From Streptomyces formicae (GTDB lineage Bacteria > Actinomycetota > Actinomycetes > Streptomycetales > Streptomycetaceae), in contig NZ_CP071872.1 of assembly GCF_022647665.1 (NCBI RefSeq), positions 1,674,001-1,738,000 of the forward strand: a stretch of DNA of 64,000 nucleotides. Direction: 5' to 3'. The position numbers and the translations under genes are program-made. Every line of letters begins with the position of its first letter. The first letter of the stretch is position 1. Below the pieces are notes generated by a model that saw nothing but the letters and a program-made list of their open reading frames with translations, was not told where the DNA came from and ran no database searches. Below, one piece after another: positions 17,640 through 27,497 of this stretch.

Positions 17640-18638
17640 ATGCTTGCATATATCGTCCGACGGCTCTTCGCCGTCGTAGTGATGCTGCTCGTCGTCACGT
17701 TGGTGACGCTCGGCATCTTCTTCCTGATCCCCAAGCTGACCGGCAGTGACCCTGCCGCGATGTTCGTCGGCAAGCAGGCGGATCCAGCTTCCATCGAGGG
17801 CGTCCGTCAGAAGCTGGGCCTGGACGAGCCGATCCTGGTGCAGTTCTGGCAGTTCGTCTCCGGAATCTTCGTCGGACGCGACTACGTCGGCGGCGGCGAC
17901 ACCATCCACTGTTCGGCTCCCTGCTTCGGCTACTCCTTCCGCACCGAGCAGGACGTCTGGCTGATGCTGGTCGACCGCATCCCGGTGACCGTCTCCATGG
18001 TCCTCGGCGCGGCCGTGCTCTGGCTGGTCATGGGCGTCAGCACCGGCGTGGTCTCCGCGCTCCGGCGCGGCACCATGATCGACCGGGCCGCCATGGTCAC
18101 CGCGCTCGCCGGCGTCTCGCTCCCCATCTACTTCACCGCCATGCTGGCGCTGCTGGTCTTCCGTATCCAGCTCGGCTGGCTGGACGCCAAGTGGGTGCCG
18201 ATCACCGAGTCGTTGGGCTCCTGGTTCATGGGCCTGGTGCTGCCCTGGGTCACCCTCGCCTTCCTGTACGCGGCGATGTACGCCAGGCTCACCCGCGCCA
18301 CCATGCTGGAGGTGCTGGGCGAGGACTACATCCGCACCGCCCGGGCGAAGGGCCTCACGGAGCCGGTGGTGCTCAGCAAGCACGCCATGCGCTCCACCAT
18401 GACCCCCATCCTGACCATCTTCGGCATGGACCTCGGCGCCCTGATCGGTGGCGCGATCCTGACCGAGACAGCGTTCAACCTGCCCGGTCTCGGCAACGCC
18501 GCTTTCAAGGCGGTGAGCGACCGCGACCTGCCGCTGATCCTGGCGGTCACGCTGATCACCGCGGCGGCCGTGGTCGTCATGAACCTCGTGGTGGACCTGT
18601 TGTACGCGGTGATCGACCCCCGAGTGAGGCTCGCATGA
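17640..18638 (+). CDS. Oligopeptide ABC transporter permease (OppB/DppB type)
   Basis: A 332-residue membrane protein that opens with the standard OppB start [20 protein letters not shown] (TM1), followed by [20 protein letters not shown] outside and five further segments. The EAA loop is [20 protein letters not shown]. It forms the channel with the OppC-type protein at 14636. Its stop overlaps the start of the next gene by 4 bp (ATGA), indicating translational coupling. No clear Shine-Dalgarno is seen within the palindromic leader, so initiation may depend on the folding of that region. Confidence 0.93.
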   Translation: MLAYIVRRLFAVVVMLLVVTLVTLGIFFLIPKLTGSDPAAMFVGKQADPASIEGVRQKLGLDEPILVQFWQFVSGIFVGRDYVGGGDTIHCSAPCFGYSFRTEQDVWLMLVDRIPVTVSMVLGAAVLWLVMGVSTGVVSALRRGTMIDRAAMVTALAGVSLPIYFTAMLALLVFRIQLGWLDAKWVPITESLGSWFMGLVLPWVTLAFLYAAMYARLTRATMLEVLGEDYIRTARAKGLTEPVVLSKHAMRSTMTPILTIFGMDLGALIGGAILTETAFNLPGLGNAAFKAVSDRDLPLILAVTLITAAAVVVMNLVVDLLYAVIDPRVRLA

Positions 18639-19732
18639 CGGACCAGCTGCCCAAGACCGGGGCCGCCCTGGGCGAGCCCGCTCCGACCGCGCCGTCCGAC
18701 GCGTTCCTGGACGTGCGCGATCTGAAGATCCACTTCCCGACCGACGACGGCCTCGTCAAGTCCGTGGACGGTCTCACCTTCCAGCTGGAGAAGGGCAAGA
18801 CCCTCGGCATCGTGGGCGAGTCCGGCTCCGGCAAGTCGGTGACCTCGCTCGGCATCATGGGACTGCACACCGTCGGCCAGTACGGCCGGCAGAAGGCGCA
18901 GATCTCCGGCGAGATCTGGCTCAACGGCCAGGAGCTGCTCTCCGCCGACCCCGACGCCGTACGCCGGCTGCGCGGGCGCGAGATGGCGATGATCTTCCAG
19001 GATCCGCTGTCCGCGATGCACCCGTACTACACGGTCGGCCACCAGATCGTGGAGGCGTACCGCGTCCACCACAAGGTGGACAAGAAGACGGCCCGCAAGC
19101 GTGCGGTCGAACTCCTCGACCGGGTCGGCATCCCCGAGCCCGCCAAGCGGTTCGACAACTACCCGCACGAGTTCTCCGGCGGTATGCGCCAGCGCGCCAT
19201 GATCGCGATGGCGCTGGTGAACAACCCGGAGCTGCTCATCGCGGACGAGCCGACCACCGCGCTCGACGTGACCGTGCAGGCCCAGATCCTCGACCTGATC
19301 CGGGACCTCCAGAAGGAGTTCGGCTCCGCGGTCATCATCATCACCCACGACCTCGGCGTCGTCGCCGAGCTCGCCGACGACATCCTGGTGATGTACGGCG
19401 GGCGGTGCGTGGAGCGCGGCGCGGCCGAGAAGGTCTTCTACGAACCCCAGCACCCCTACACCTGGGGCCTGCTGGGCTCGATGCCGCGCATCGACCGCGA
19501 ACAGACCGAGCGCCTGATCCCGGTCAAGGGATCGCCGCCCAGCCTGATCAACATCCCCAGCGGCTGCGCCTTCCACCCGCGCTGCCCCTACGCGGACGTG
19601 CCCAAGGGCGGCATCACCCGCACCGAGCGTCCCGAGCTGCGCGAGTCGTCCGGCCGCCACTACTCGGCCTGCCACATGTCGCAGGAGGAGCGGACCCGCA
19701 TCTGGACCGAAGAGATTGCGCCGAAGCTGTGA
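18635..19732 (+). CDS. Oligopeptide ABC transporter ATP-binding protein (OppD type)
   Basis: A 365-residue ATPase. Walker A is [10 protein letters not shown], signature [15 protein letters not shown], Walker [15 protein letters not shown], and the C-terminal oligo_HPY extension ends in [10 protein letters not shown], typical of OppD/DppD and known to bind an iron-sulfur cluster in some members. It powers import with the OppF partner. Start ATG 18635 overlaps the OppB stop; GTGA overlap joins it to the next gene, so all of B-D-F are coupled. Confidence 0.95.
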   Translation: MTDQLPKTGAALGEPAPTAPSDAFLDVRDLKIHFPTDDGLVKSVDGLTFQLEKGKTLGIVGESGSGKSVTSLGIMGLHTVGQYGRQKAQISGEIWLNGQELLSADPDAVRRLRGREMAMIFQDPLSAMHPYYTVGHQIVEAYRVHHKVDKKTARKRAVELLDRVGIPEPAKRFDNYPHEFSGGMRQRAMIAMALVNNPELLIADEPTTALDVTVQAQILDLIRDLQKEFGSAVIIITHDLGVVAELADDILVMYGGRCVERGAAEKVFYEPQHPYTWGLLGSMPRIDREQTERLIPVKGSPPSLINIPSGCAFHPRCPYADVPKGGITRTERPELRESSGRHYSACHMSQEERTRIWTEEIAPKL

Positions 19733-20955
19733 GCGACAACAAAGACACGAAGGTGGCGATCCCGCAGCAGGGAGCCCCCGCCGATGCCCCGCTGCTGAAG
19801 GTGTCGGGCCTGGTCAAGCACTTCCCGATCAAGAAGGGCCTGCTCCAGCGGCAGGTCGGCGCGGTCAAGGCGGTCGACGGCATCGACTTCGACGTCCGGC
19901 CGGGCGAGACGCTCGGCGTGGTCGGCGAGTCCGGCTGCGGCAAGTCGACGATGGGCCGCCTGATCACCCGGCTGCTCGAACCGACCGGCGGCACGGTCGA
20001 GTTCCAGGGGGCGGACATCTCGCACCTCGGCGTGGGCCGGATGCGGCCGTTCCGCCGGGACATCCAGATGATCTTCCAGGACCCGTACGGTTCGCTGAAC
20101 CCGCGGCACACGGTCGGCTCGATCGTCTCGGCCCCCTTCCGGCTCCAGGGCGTGGAGCCCGAGGGCGGGATCAAGAAGGAGGTCCAGCGGCTGCTCGAGC
20201 TGGTGGGTCTGAACCCGGAGCACTACAACCGCTACCCGCACGAGTTCTCCGGCGGACAGCGCCAGCGCATCGGCATCGCCCGCGCGCTCGCCCTGAAGCC
20301 CAAGCTCGTCATCGCGGACGAGCCGGTCTCCGCGCTGGACGTGTCGATCCAGGCGCAGGTGGTCAACCTGCTGGACGACCTCCAGGAGGAGCTGGGCCTC
20401 ACCTATGTGATCATCGCGCACGACCTCTCGGTCATCCGGCACGTCTCGGACCGGATCGCGGTCATGTACCTCGGCAAGATCGTGGAGCTGGCGGACCGCA
20501 CGTCGCTGTACGAGTCCCCGATGCACCCGTACACCAAGGCCCTGCTCTCGGCGGTGCCGGTGCCGGACCCGCGGCGGCGCGGTGTCAAGAGCGAGCGGAT
20601 CCTGCTGAGGGGCGACGTCCCCTCGCCGATCTCCCCGCCGAGCGGCTGCCGCTTCCACACCCGCTGCTGGAAGGCGACCGAGCTCTGCCGCACGCAGGAG
20701 CCGCCGCTGGTCGCCCTCAAGACGGGCCACCAGGTCGCCTGCCACCACCCGGAGAACGCGCCCGACCAGGCGCCCGACGACCAGGTCCTGGCCTCGGCCC
20801 GCGAGGCGATCGCCATCGTGGACGCGACCCCGAAGTCGGAGCTGCCGGTTCCGGAGCCGGGCTCGAAGCCGGAGCCGGAGTCGGAGCTGCCGTCCCGGCA
20901 GTCGGAGACCGAGCTGCCGTCCCGGGAGTCGGAGACCGAGCCGGACAAGCAGTAG
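19729..20955 (+). CDS. Oligopeptide ABC transporter ATP-binding protein (OppF type)
   Basis: A 408-residue ATPase with Walker [12 protein letters not shown]-loop [14 protein letters not shown], signature [15 protein letters not shown] and Walker [14 protein letters not shown]. The C-terminal [10 protein letters not shown] motif is the OppF oligo_HPY tail. Beyond it is an unusual extension of about 60 residues rich in Pro, Glu and Ser with repeats LPSRQSETE and LPSRESETE, likely disordered. The GTG start overlaps the OppD stop. A strong terminator follows directly, closing the operon. Confidence 0.94.
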   Translation: MSDNKDTKVAIPQQGAPADAPLLKVSGLVKHFPIKKGLLQRQVGAVKAVDGIDFDVRPGETLGVVGESGCGKSTMGRLITRLLEPTGGTVEFQGADISHLGVGRMRPFRRDIQMIFQDPYGSLNPRHTVGSIVSAPFRLQGVEPEGGIKKEVQRLLELVGLNPEHYNRYPHEFSGGQRQRIGIARALALKPKLVIADEPVSALDVSIQAQVVNLLDDLQEELGLTYVIIAHDLSVIRHVSDRIAVMYLGKIVELADRTSLYESPMHPYTKALLSAVPVPDPRRRGVKSERILLRGDVPSPISPPSGCRFHTRCWKATELCRTQEPPLVALKTGHQVACHHPENAPDQAPDDQVLASAREAIAIVDATPKSELPVPEPGSKPEPESELPSRQSETELPSRESETEPDKQ

Positions 20956-20968
20956 GCGAACGAACGAC

Positions 20969-21001
20969 GGGCCCCGTCCGGTGTGCAACCGGGCGGGGCC
21001 C
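20969..21001 (+). terminator. Terminator of the peptide transporter operon
   Basis: GGGCCCCGTCCGG pairs with CCGGGCGGGGCCC (13 pairs including one T-G wobble), loop TGTGCAA, 13 bp after the stop. Confidence 0.85.
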
Positions 21002-21084
21002 TCGTCCGCCCGGTCCCTCCAGAACCGCTGCTCCGGGCCCAGGGCGCGGTCGGGGCCCCGGGACGTACGCGGCACAATTGGGCG

Positions 21085-21747
21085 GTGCTCCAGGAACTGT
21101 TCACCCCCTCCGTCCAGCATGCGCTCGACATCGCCGGCATCTTCGTCTTCGCGATCTCCGGCGCCCTCCTCGCCGTACGCAAGAACTTCGACGTCTTCGG
21201 CATCGCCGTACTCGCCGAGGCCACGGCGCTGGGCGGCGGCTTGTTCCGGGACCTGATCATCGGCGCCGTCCCGCCTGCCGCGTTCACGGACCTGGGGTAC
21301 TTCCTGACACCGCTCGTCGCCGCCGCGCTCGTCTTCTTCCTGCACCCCGAGGTCGAGCGCATCCAGGGCTCGGTCAACGTCTTCGACGCAGCGGGCCTCG
21401 GGCTCTTCTGCGTGACGGGGACGACCAAGGCGTACGAGTACGGACTCGGCCTCACCGCCTCCGCGGCCCTCGGCCTCACCACCGCGGTCGGCGGTGGCGT
21501 GGTGCGCGACATACTCGCCAATGAGGTGCCCTCGCTGCTCCGCTGGGACCGCGACCTTTACGCGGTCCCGGCCACCGTCGGCGCCACCATGGTGGTGCTG
21601 TGCATCCGCTTCGACGCGCTCAACGCTCTGACCAGCGGATTCGCCGTCGTGACGGCCTTCACTCTGCGCCTGCTCGCCATGCGCTACCACTGGCGGGCAC
21701 CGCGCGCCTGGAACCGCAGATCGGCCGCGGCCGAAGAGACGGTCTGA
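21085..21747 (+). CDS. TRIC-like cation channel family protein (YadS/YicG)
   Basis: A 220-residue membrane protein of seven hydrophobic segments built from two repeats, each carrying a glycine-rich helix break: ALGGGLFRDLIIG and AVGGGVVRDILAN. This internal duplication and the kinked GGG motif are the signature of the bacterial homologues of trimeric intracellular cation channels (formerly UPF0126). It likely conducts potassium or other monovalent cations across the membrane; direction and physiological role unknown. GTG 21085 is chosen since upstream in-frame codons overlap the terminator. The next gene starts 41 bp downstream. Confidence 0.85.
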   Translation: MLQELFTPSVQHALDIAGIFVFAISGALLAVRKNFDVFGIAVLAEATALGGGLFRDLIIGAVPPAAFTDLGYFLTPLVAAALVFFLHPEVERIQGSVNVFDAAGLGLFCVTGTTKAYEYGLGLTASAALGLTTAVGGGVVRDILANEVPSLLRWDRDLYAVPATVGATMVVLCIRFDALNALTSGFAVVTAFTLRLLAMRYHWRAPRAWNRRSAAAEETV

Positions 21748-21788
21748 AAAAGCTACCGCTTAGTAGTTGCCTGCTGTACGGTTCAGGC

Positions 21789-22658
21789 ATGGCACAGGTG
21801 GCACAGGAATCCGCAACCATCGGCGACAGCGAGTTCGACCGCGACACCGCCGTCACGCTGCGGGACCCGCACGTCCCGGGCGTCTACGAGGCGCAGCTCT
21901 GCGCCGGCTGGACGATCATCAGCGCCGTCAACGGCGGCTATCTGCTGGCGCTGATCGGCCGTGCCCTCGGCGACGCCCTGCCCCACCCGGACCCCTTCAG
22001 CGTCTCCGCGCACTACCTCAGCCCCTCCGTGCCCGGCCCCGCAGTGATCCGGACCGAGACCCTCCGCACCGGACGCACCCTCTCCACCGGCCAGGCCTCG
22101 CTCTTCCAGTACGCGGAGGACGGCACCGAGGTCGAGCGCATCCGCGTCCTCGCCGCCTACGGCGACCTCGACGCGCTGCCGGACGAGGTCCGTACGACCG
22201 CGAAGCCGCCGACGATCCCGCCGTACGAGCACTGCCTCGGCCCGGCCGACGGGCCCGCGCCCGCCATCCCCGGCTCGTCGGCGATCACCGACCGGCTGGA
22301 CATCAGGCTCGACCCCGCCACCGTCGGCTGGGCCGTCGGCGCGCCCTCGGGCAAGGGTGAGATGCGCGGCTGGTTCGGGCTCGCCGACGGCCGTGCCGCC
22401 GATCCGCTGTCGCTGCTGCTCACGGTCGACGCGCTGCCGCCGACCTCGTTCGAGCTGGGCCTCAAGGGCTGGACCCCGACCGTCGAACTCACCACCCACG
22501 TCCGCTGCCGTCCCGCCCCGGGCCCGCTGCGCGTGGCCATCACCACCCGTAACCTCGCGGGCGGCTTCCTGGAGGAGGACGCCGAGGTCTGGGACAGCGC
22601 GGACCGCCTGGTCGCCCAGTCCCGTCAGCTGGCGAAGGCGCCGCTGCCGCGCAACTAG
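21789..22658 (+). CDS. Acyl-CoA thioesterase family protein (double hotdog)
   Basis: A 289-residue protein resembling TesB-like thioesterases of actinobacteria. The first hotdog contains GWTIISAVNGGYLLALIGRAL and the second PLSLLLTVDALPPTSFELG, with the typical DxT-like TVELTTHVRCRP strand. It probably hydrolyses acyl-CoA thioesters in the cytosol. ATG 21789 is used; the upstream segment TTGCCTGCTGTACGGTT looks promoter-like (TTGCCT near 21767, TACGGT 21777). No active-site residue can be assigned with confidence, so substrate is open. Confidence 0.78.
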   Translation: MAQVAQESATIGDSEFDRDTAVTLRDPHVPGVYEAQLCAGWTIISAVNGGYLLALIGRALGDALPHPDPFSVSAHYLSPSVPGPAVIRTETLRTGRTLSTGQASLFQYAEDGTEVERIRVLAAYGDLDALPDEVRTTAKPPTIPPYEHCLGPADGPAPAIPGSSAITDRLDIRLDPATVGWAVGAPSGKGEMRGWFGLADGRAADPLSLLLTVDALPPTSFELGLKGWTPTVELTTHVRCRPAPGPLRVAITTRNLAGGFLEEDAEVWDSADRLVAQSRQLAKAPLPRN

Positions 22659-22817
22659 GCGAGGTCCGGGCCGTGCGGCCGAGCCGCCGGCGTCGCCCGT
22701 CTCCGCGAGGATCTCGCCGATCAGGCCGTGCAGGCTGCCCAGGGTCCTGGCTGCTCGTCTTCGCCCTGCGTGAGCGGCGCGCACGCCGCCGCGCCCACTG
22801 AACCCGGGAGTCGGACC

Positions 22818-23096
22818 ATGGAACTCGCCCCCTCCGCCGAGCGGTTCGCCGGAACGAGCTCACGGGACGCGGACGGCATGGCCGTCGCGGCGTTCGTGCT
22901 CGGTCTGGTCGGGCTGCTCGTGATGAACGTGATCCTCGGACCCACCGCGATCGTCCTGGCCGGACTCGCCCTGTGGCGCGGCACCATCCGCCGCGCCCGT
23001 GCCTTGCTCGGCCTGGCCCTCGGCGTCGCCGACCTCGCCGTCCTCGCCGTGCTGCTCGACAGCCAGGGCACGGTCGTCTGGAACATCGGCGGCTGA
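22818..23096 (+). CDS. Small DUF4190-type membrane protein
   Basis: A 92-residue protein with a 20-residue hydrophilic start, then two hydrophobic helices ([20 protein letters not shown] and [19 protein letters not shown]) linked by [13 protein letters not shown]. This AAxVLGLxGLxxxx...GPxAIVLxGLAL pattern is the DUF4190 signature. Function unknown; such proteins are common accessory membrane proteins in Streptomyces. ATG 22818 has GGGAG 9 bases upstream. A strong terminator follows 5 bases after the stop. Confidence 0.75.
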   Translation: MELAPSAERFAGTSSRDADGMAVAAFVLGLVGLLVMNVILGPTAIVLAGLALWRGTIRRARALLGLALGVADLAVLAVLLDSQGTVVWNIGG

Positions 23097-23100
23097 ACCC

Positions 23101-23132
23101 CCGCCCGGGGTGCCCGCCGGCACCCCGGGCGG
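23101..23132 (+). terminator. Terminator after the DUF4190 gene
   Basis: CCGCCCGGGGTGCC, loop CGCC, then the exact complement (14-bp stem). Confidence 0.85.
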
Positions 23133-23211
23133 TGTGCGACGCGGCAAGCGCTTGCCCGGCCGGGGTGGGCGCCCGTGGCCGTGCTGCCCGCCTCGTAGAA
23201 TCGTGGGCACC

Positions 23212-24375
23212 ATGGCATACCTCGACCACGCCGCGACCACTCCGATGCTGCCGGAGTCGATCGAGGCGATGACCGCCCGGCTTCCCGTCACCGGCAACGC
23301 CTCGTCGCTGCACGCCGCGGGCCGCCGGGCCCGCCGTACCGTCGAGGAGGCCCGCGAGACCCTCGCCGAGGCGCTCGGCGCGCGCCCCAGCGAGGTCGTC
23401 CTCACCTCCGGCGGCACCGAGGCCGACAACCTCGCGGTGAAGGGCCTCTACTGGGCCCGACGCGCCGCGGATCCGCGCCGCGGCCGGGTCCTCGCGTCAC
23501 CCGTCGAGCACCACGCCGTCCTCGACGCCGTGCACTGGCTCGGCGAGCACGAGGGCGCGAACGTCGAGTACCTGCCGGTCGACCAGTACGGCCGCGTACA
23601 CCCCGAGGCGCTGCGCGAGGCGATCGAGCGCGACCCGGACGATGTCGCTCTCGCCACCGTGATGTGGGCCAACAACGAGATCGGCACCGTCATGCCGGTC
23701 CGCGAACTCGCCGCGACCGCCGCCGAGTTCGGCATTCCGCTGCACTCGGACGCCGTCCAGGCGTTCGGGCAGCTCGATGTCGACTTCGGCGCCTCCGGCC
23801 TCGCCGCGATGACCGTCAGCGGCCACAAGATCGGCGGCCCGTACGGCATCGGCGCGCTGCTGCTCGGCCGTGAGCACAGCCCGGTGCCCGTCCTGCACGG
23901 CGGGGGCCAGGAGCGTCATGTGCGCTCCGGAACCCTCGACGTGCCCGCCGTCGCCGCCTTCGCCGTGGCGGGACGGCTCGCGGCCGAGCGGCGCGCCGGC
24001 TTCGCCCGGGAGATCGGCGAGCTGCGCGACAGGCTGATCAAGGCCGTGCGCGACGCCGTGCCCGACGCGGTCCTCGGTGGCGACCCCGTCGACCGGCTCC
24101 CGGCCAACGCCCACTTCAGCTTCCCCGGCTGCGAAGGAGACTCGCTGCTGCTGCTCCTGGACGCCCAGGGCATCGAGTGCTCCACCGGCTCCGCCTGCAC
24201 GGCCGGCATCGCCCAGCCCAGCCACGTCCTGCTCGCCGCGGGCACCGACCCGGAGCTGGCCCGCGGCACCCTCCGCTTCAGCCTCGGCCACACCTCCACC
24301 GAGGAGGACGTCGAGGCCGTCGCGAAGGCGATCGGCCCCGCGGTCGAGCGGGCCCGCACGGCGGGACTCAGCTAG
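23212..24375 (+). CDS. Cysteine desulfurase (NifS/IscS family)
   Basis: A 387-residue PLP enzyme. The start [13 protein letters not shown] lysine in [12 protein letters not shown] and the loop cysteine in STGSACTAG are all present, so it can abstract sulfur from cysteine as a persulfide. The gene mnmA begins about 1 kb downstream on the same strand, with only a divergent-strand amidase between, so its likely client is tRNA 2-thiolation, though it may also feed Fe-S assembly. Start ATG 23212 precedes the canonical motif by one residue. The stop codon TAG (24373-24375) lies inside the terminal inverted repeat of a 203-bp element. Confidence 0.92.
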   Translation: MAYLDHAATTPMLPESIEAMTARLPVTGNASSLHAAGRRARRTVEEARETLAEALGARPSEVVLTSGGTEADNLAVKGLYWARRAADPRRGRVLASPVEHHAVLDAVHWLGEHEGANVEYLPVDQYGRVHPEALREAIERDPDDVALATVMWANNEIGTVMPVRELAATAAEFGIPLHSDAVQAFGQLDVDFGASGLAAMTVSGHKIGGPYGIGALLLGREHSPVPVLHGGGQERHVRSGTLDVPAVAAFAVAGRLAAERRAGFAREIGELRDRLIKAVRDAVPDAVLGGDPVDRLPANAHFSFPGCEGDSLLLLLDAQGIECSTGSACTAGIAQPSHVLLAAGTDPELARGTLRFSLGHTSTEEDVEAVAKAIGPAVERARTAGLS

Positions 24376-24574
24376 GGCCTGTCGTTCGGATCAGGCCGGA
24401 TCAGTGAGCGGCCCGCCGCGGAGCGGCTGATGTCACAGCGGTGCGTGCAGCTGCAAGGCGGAGGATGGAGCCACTGCGGTGGGGGCACCTCCCGGGCCCG
24501 CAGGGCCCAGGGGGAGCGGCTGATGCGCGTGCCAGGGCACGCGAGCCCGGCAAGATCCGAACGACAGGCCCTAG
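24372..24574. mobile_element. MITE-like element with 21-bp terminal inverted repeats
   Basis: CTAGGGCCTGTCGTTCGGATC at 24372-24392 is exactly complementary to 24554-24574. The 203-bp interior encodes nothing recognisable and contains a GGGGGCACCTCCC...GGGGGAG sub-repeat. A collapsed copy of the same ends occurs at 33770-33797. No transposase is present, so if mobile it depends on one elsewhere. It provides the stop codon of the desulfurase gene. Confidence 0.7.
24481..24516. repeat. GGGGGCACCTCCC...GGGGGAG repeat
   Basis: Same family as the in-frame repeat at 12995-13028, with a different centre (GGGCCCGCAGGGCCC). It lies inside the 203-bp element. Confidence 0.6.
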
Positions 24575-24605
24575 GGAAGGCGGGCGGGCCCCCTGGGCCC
24601 CGGGC

Positions 24606-25319
24606 TCAGTCGGCGGTCGTCGTCCTCGGCGTAGGCGTAGGCGTAGGCGTGGGCGTGGGCGTCGGCTTCGCGGGCGCCTTCACGGCCTCGCGCACCAGGC
24701 GCATGTACCGGTCCCAGTCCCAGTGCGGGCCGGGATCGGTGTGATCCGTGCCCGGCACCTCGACATGGCCGATGATGTGCTTCCGGTCCACCGGAATCCC
24801 GTACCGCCTGCATATGTCGGCCGTCAGCCGCGCCGACGACTCGTACATCGCGGCCGTGAAGTCCTCCGGCCGGTCGACGAAGCCCTCGTGCTCGATGCCG
24901 ATGCTCCGCTCGTTCACCTCGCGGTTCCCCGCGTGGTACGCCACGTCGAGCTCGCGGATCATCTGGGCGACGCGCCCGTCCTTGCCCACCACGTAGTGCG
25001 TCGCCGCGCCGTGCCCGGGGTCCTTGAAGACCCGCACCGCGGTCCGGTAGCTGCCCTGGACGACATGGATCACGACGGTGTCGATCACGTAGTCGTCGGG
25101 GCGGTCCGCCCGGCGCCAGTTGGCCCGCGCCGCCGCCGTCCACTGCGCCGCCGCGTGGTCGAGCTCGCCCTCCACGCGCTTCTTCTCCATGCCCGGCAGC
25201 CGCCACCAGGCACGCCTGGCATCGTCCTGGGCCGCCACACCCACCCCGACGAGCGCCGCTCCGCCGCCGATCAGCAGCGCCCGCCGGCCGATGCCGCGCC
25301 GCGCCTTCCTGCTCCCCAT
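24606..25319 (-). CDS. N-acetylmuramoyl-L-alanine amidase (Amidase_2), Tat-like export
   Basis: A 237-residue exported protein. The N-terminus [20 protein letters not shown] has paired arginines and a hydrophobic core, resembling a twin-arginine leader. The zinc amidase domain runs from [11 protein letters not shown] (first His ligand) through [14 protein letters not shown] and [11 protein letters not shown] to [20 protein letters not shown] (second His and Asp/His). It should cleave the amide between muramic acid and the peptide stem. The C-terminus is a PT repeat ending [10 protein letters not shown], probably a wall-spanning linker. ATG 25319 is on the minus strand, divergent from mnmA. 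Confidence 0.88.
   Translation of the reverse strand: MGSRKARRGIGRRALLIGGGAALVGVGVAAQDDARRAWWRLPGMEKKRVEGELDHAAAQWTAAARANWRRADRPDDYVIDTVVIHVVQGSYRTAVRVFKDPGHGAATHYVVGKDGRVAQMIRELDVAYHAGNREVNERSIGIEHEGFVDRPEDFTAAMYESSARLTADICRRYGIPVDRKHIIGHVEVPGTDHTDPGPHWDWDRYMRLVREAVKAPAKPTPTPTPTPTPTPRTTTAD
24628..24668. repeat. GGCGTA/GGCGTG hexanucleotide repeat in amidase 3' end
   Basis: Seven or so GGCGTAG- and GGCGTGG-type hexamers encode the Pro-Thr repeat of the amidase tail; slippage would alter linker length without frameshifting. Confidence 0.75.
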
Positions 25320-25406
25320 GCCGCCCCACTCTCTTCACCCCGGTCACCTCCCCGAACGCATACTCACGGGCTTTCGGTTCCCGCGGCCCCGTACTCTGGT
25401 AGGGCT

Positions 25407-26540
25407 ATGACTCAGACACCCCAGCGCCCCCTCCGCGTCCTCGCCGCCATGTCCGGCGGTGTGGACTCCGCCGTCGCCGCCGCCCGTGCCGTCGAAGCCG
25501 GGCACGACGTCACCGGGGTGCACCTGGCCCTGTCCGCGAACCCGCAGTCCTTCCGCACCGGCGCCCGCGGCTGCTGCACCATCGAGGACTCGCGCGACGC
25601 CCGCAGGGCCGCTGACGTCATCGGCATCCCCTTCTACGTGTGGGACCTCGCCGAGCGCTTCCGCGAGGACGTCGTCGAGGACTTCGTCGCGGAGTACGAG
25701 GCGGGCCGCACCCCCAACCCCTGTCTGCGCTGCAACGAGAAGATCAAGTTCGCGGCGCTGCTGGACAAGGCGCTGGCGCTGGGCTTCGACGCGGTGTGCA
25801 CCGGCCACTACGCGACCGTGGTCGTCCGGGAGGACGGCACCCGCGAGCTCCACCGGGCGAGCGACATGGCCAAGGACCAGTCGTATGTCCTCGGGGTCCT
25901 CGACGAGCGGCAGCTCGCGCACGCGATGTTCCCGCTCGGGGACACGCTGACCACCAAGGACGAGATCCGCGCCGAGGCGGAGCGCCGCGGTCTGGCCGTC
26001 GCGAAGAAGCCCGACAGCCACGACATCTGCTTCATCGCCGACGGCGACACCCAGGGGTTCCTGGCGAAGCGCCTCGGCAAGGCGGAGGGCGACGTCGTGG
26101 ACGAGTCCGGCACCAGGCTGGGCAGCCACGACGGCGCGTACGGCTTCACCATCGGGCAGCGCAAGGGCCTGCGCATCGGCCACCCCGCCCCCGACGGGAA
26201 GCCGCGCTACGTCCTGGACATCTCCCCGGTCGACAACACGGTGACGGTCGGCCCGGCCGAGGCCCTGGACGTCTCCGCGCTCACCGCGATCAAGCCCCGC
26301 TGGTGCGGAACGGCCCCGTCCGGCCCCGGCACGTACACCGCCCAGCTGCGCGCCCACGGCGGCGAGACCGAGGTCTCCGCGGAGTTCGAGGGCGACGAAC
26401 TGCGTGTGGCCTTCACCGAGCCGGTCCGCGGCGTGGCCCCCGGCCAGGCGATCGTGCTGTACGACGGCACGCGCGTCGTCGGCTCGGCGACGATCGCGAC
26501 CACGACGCGCCGCGCGGCGGCGGACTACGCAGCGAAGTAG
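25407..26540 (+). CDS. mnmA: tRNA-specific 2-thiouridylase
   Basis: A 377-residue enzyme that makes 2-thiouridine at U34 of glutamate, glutamine and lysine tRNAs using persulfide sulfur. The ATP pyrophosphatase loop [11 protein letters not shown] is at residue 15, the first catalytic cysteine in [12 protein letters not shown] and the second in [11 protein letters not shown]; the C-terminal beta-barrel follows. ATG 25407 is 88 bp from the divergent amidase start. Its stop overlaps the convergent hydrolase gene by 16 bp. The cysteine desulfurase nearby is the likely sulfur source. Confidence 0.97.
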   Translation: MTQTPQRPLRVLAAMSGGVDSAVAAARAVEAGHDVTGVHLALSANPQSFRTGARGCCTIEDSRDARRAADVIGIPFYVWDLAERFREDVVEDFVAEYEAGRTPNPCLRCNEKIKFAALLDKALALGFDAVCTGHYATVVVREDGTRELHRASDMAKDQSYVLGVLDERQLAHAMFPLGDTLTTKDEIRAEAERRGLAVAKKPDSHDICFIADGDTQGFLAKRLGKAEGDVVDESGTRLGSHDGAYGFTIGQRKGLRIGHPAPDGKPRYVLDISPVDNTVTVGPAEALDVSALTAIKPRWCGTAPSGPGTYTAQLRAHGGETEVSAEFEGDELRVAFTEPVRGVAPGQAIVLYDGTRVVGSATIATTTRRAAADYAAK

Positions 26541-27331
26541 TCCTCCAGCACCGGCGCCAGCACATGCGGCGCCACCTGGTGGGTCTGGCCCGTCAGGGTG
26601 CGGTGGCGGCCGCGGGGGAGGGCCTCGCAGATCACGCGGACAGTCTCGCGCTGCCAGCCGGGGCTCGCACCGCCGTCGACCACCATCACACGGGCGGTGA
26701 CCTCGCGCAGCCGCGTCGTCGGCACGAGCGCGTCCCCCAGCACCGCGTGGTCGTACGTCAGGGTGTGCGCGAGCGACTCCAGCTCCCCCCAGAGGGGGGA
26801 GCCCTTCAGCTGGGCGAGCGTCTCCGGGGGCACCGCGTCGGCCAGGAACAGCTCCAGGGCGTCCGTGCGGCGGTCGGCGGCCAGCAGGCCGTCCAGCCGC
26901 GCCCGGAGGGCCGCGCTCGCCCGGCGGCCGGCCGGGTCGGTCAGGAACGGGGGCTCGTACACGGACAGTTGGGTGATCGGCAGACCGGCCGCCGCAGCCT
27001 CCAGGACCAGCGCACCGCCCGACGCCATCCCGTGGACGGACGCCGTGCCGCCCGCCTCGCCGACGACGGCCGCGAGGTCCTCGATCTCCCGCTCCACGGC
27101 GTACGGAGCGGTGTCCCCGCTGGCGCCGCGACCGCGGCGGTCGTACGTGAACACGCCGAAGCGGTGCGCGAGCAGCGCGGCGAGCGGGGCCTCGGTCGCG
27201 GCCGTGGCCAGCGCGCCGCTCACCAGGATCACGGGCGGCCCGTCCCCCTGCCGCTCGTAGGCGATGGCGGTGCCGTCCGCCGACAACGCCGTACCCCGGA
27301 TCCTGCTCGGTGTCGTGTTCAGGTCGTCCAT
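26525..27331 (-). CDS. Alpha/beta hydrolase
   Basis: A 268-residue cytosolic alpha/beta-hydrolase. The oxyanion segment VILVSGALA, the nucleophile elbow [11 protein letters not shown] (Ser), the Asp-containing strand VMVVDGGAS and the catalytic His in GQTHQV are in the right order. It starts [12 protein letters not shown] like the haloperoxidase/hydrolase class. Substrate unknown. The ATG at 27331 is chosen; a longer frame upstream would run into the SDR region. The coding end overlaps the mnmA stop region, so the two genes are convergent without a terminator. Confidence 0.85.
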   Translation of the reverse strand: MDDLNTTPSRIRGTALSADGTAIAYERQGDGPPVILVSGALATAATEAPLAALLAHRFGVFTYDRRGRGASGDTAPYAVEREIEDLAAVVGEAGGTASVHGMASGGALVLEAAAAGLPITQLSVYEPPFLTDPAGRRASAALRARLDGLLAADRRTDALELFLADAVPPETLAQLKGSPLWGELESLAHTLTYDHAVLGDALVPTTRLREVTARVMVVDGGASPGWQRETVRVICEALPRGRHRTLTGQTHQVAPHVLAPVLEDYFAA

Positions 27332-27497
27332 GCAGGAAAGACCGGGGGCATGTGCCGAACTCATCGGTGCAGGGCGGGATTTCCGGAAAAATCTTCCGAG
27401 CGGCCGCCGGCGGCGCCCGCACCCCCGCCCACCTCGGGGAGCGTCCCCGCCCACCTCGGGGAGAGCGGAGGGGTGCGGTGGTGCGAGCATGGCGGGT

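Noticed and set aside
22669..22790. Minus-strand stretch resembling a protein end (LGSLHGLIGEILAETG)
   Set aside because: A hint of a gene remnant, but too short and no start or family is supported. It may be a chance helix-like reading.
24376..24605. Insertion sequence with transposase
   Set aside because: Inverted repeats are real, but there is no open reading for a transposase inside 203 bp.
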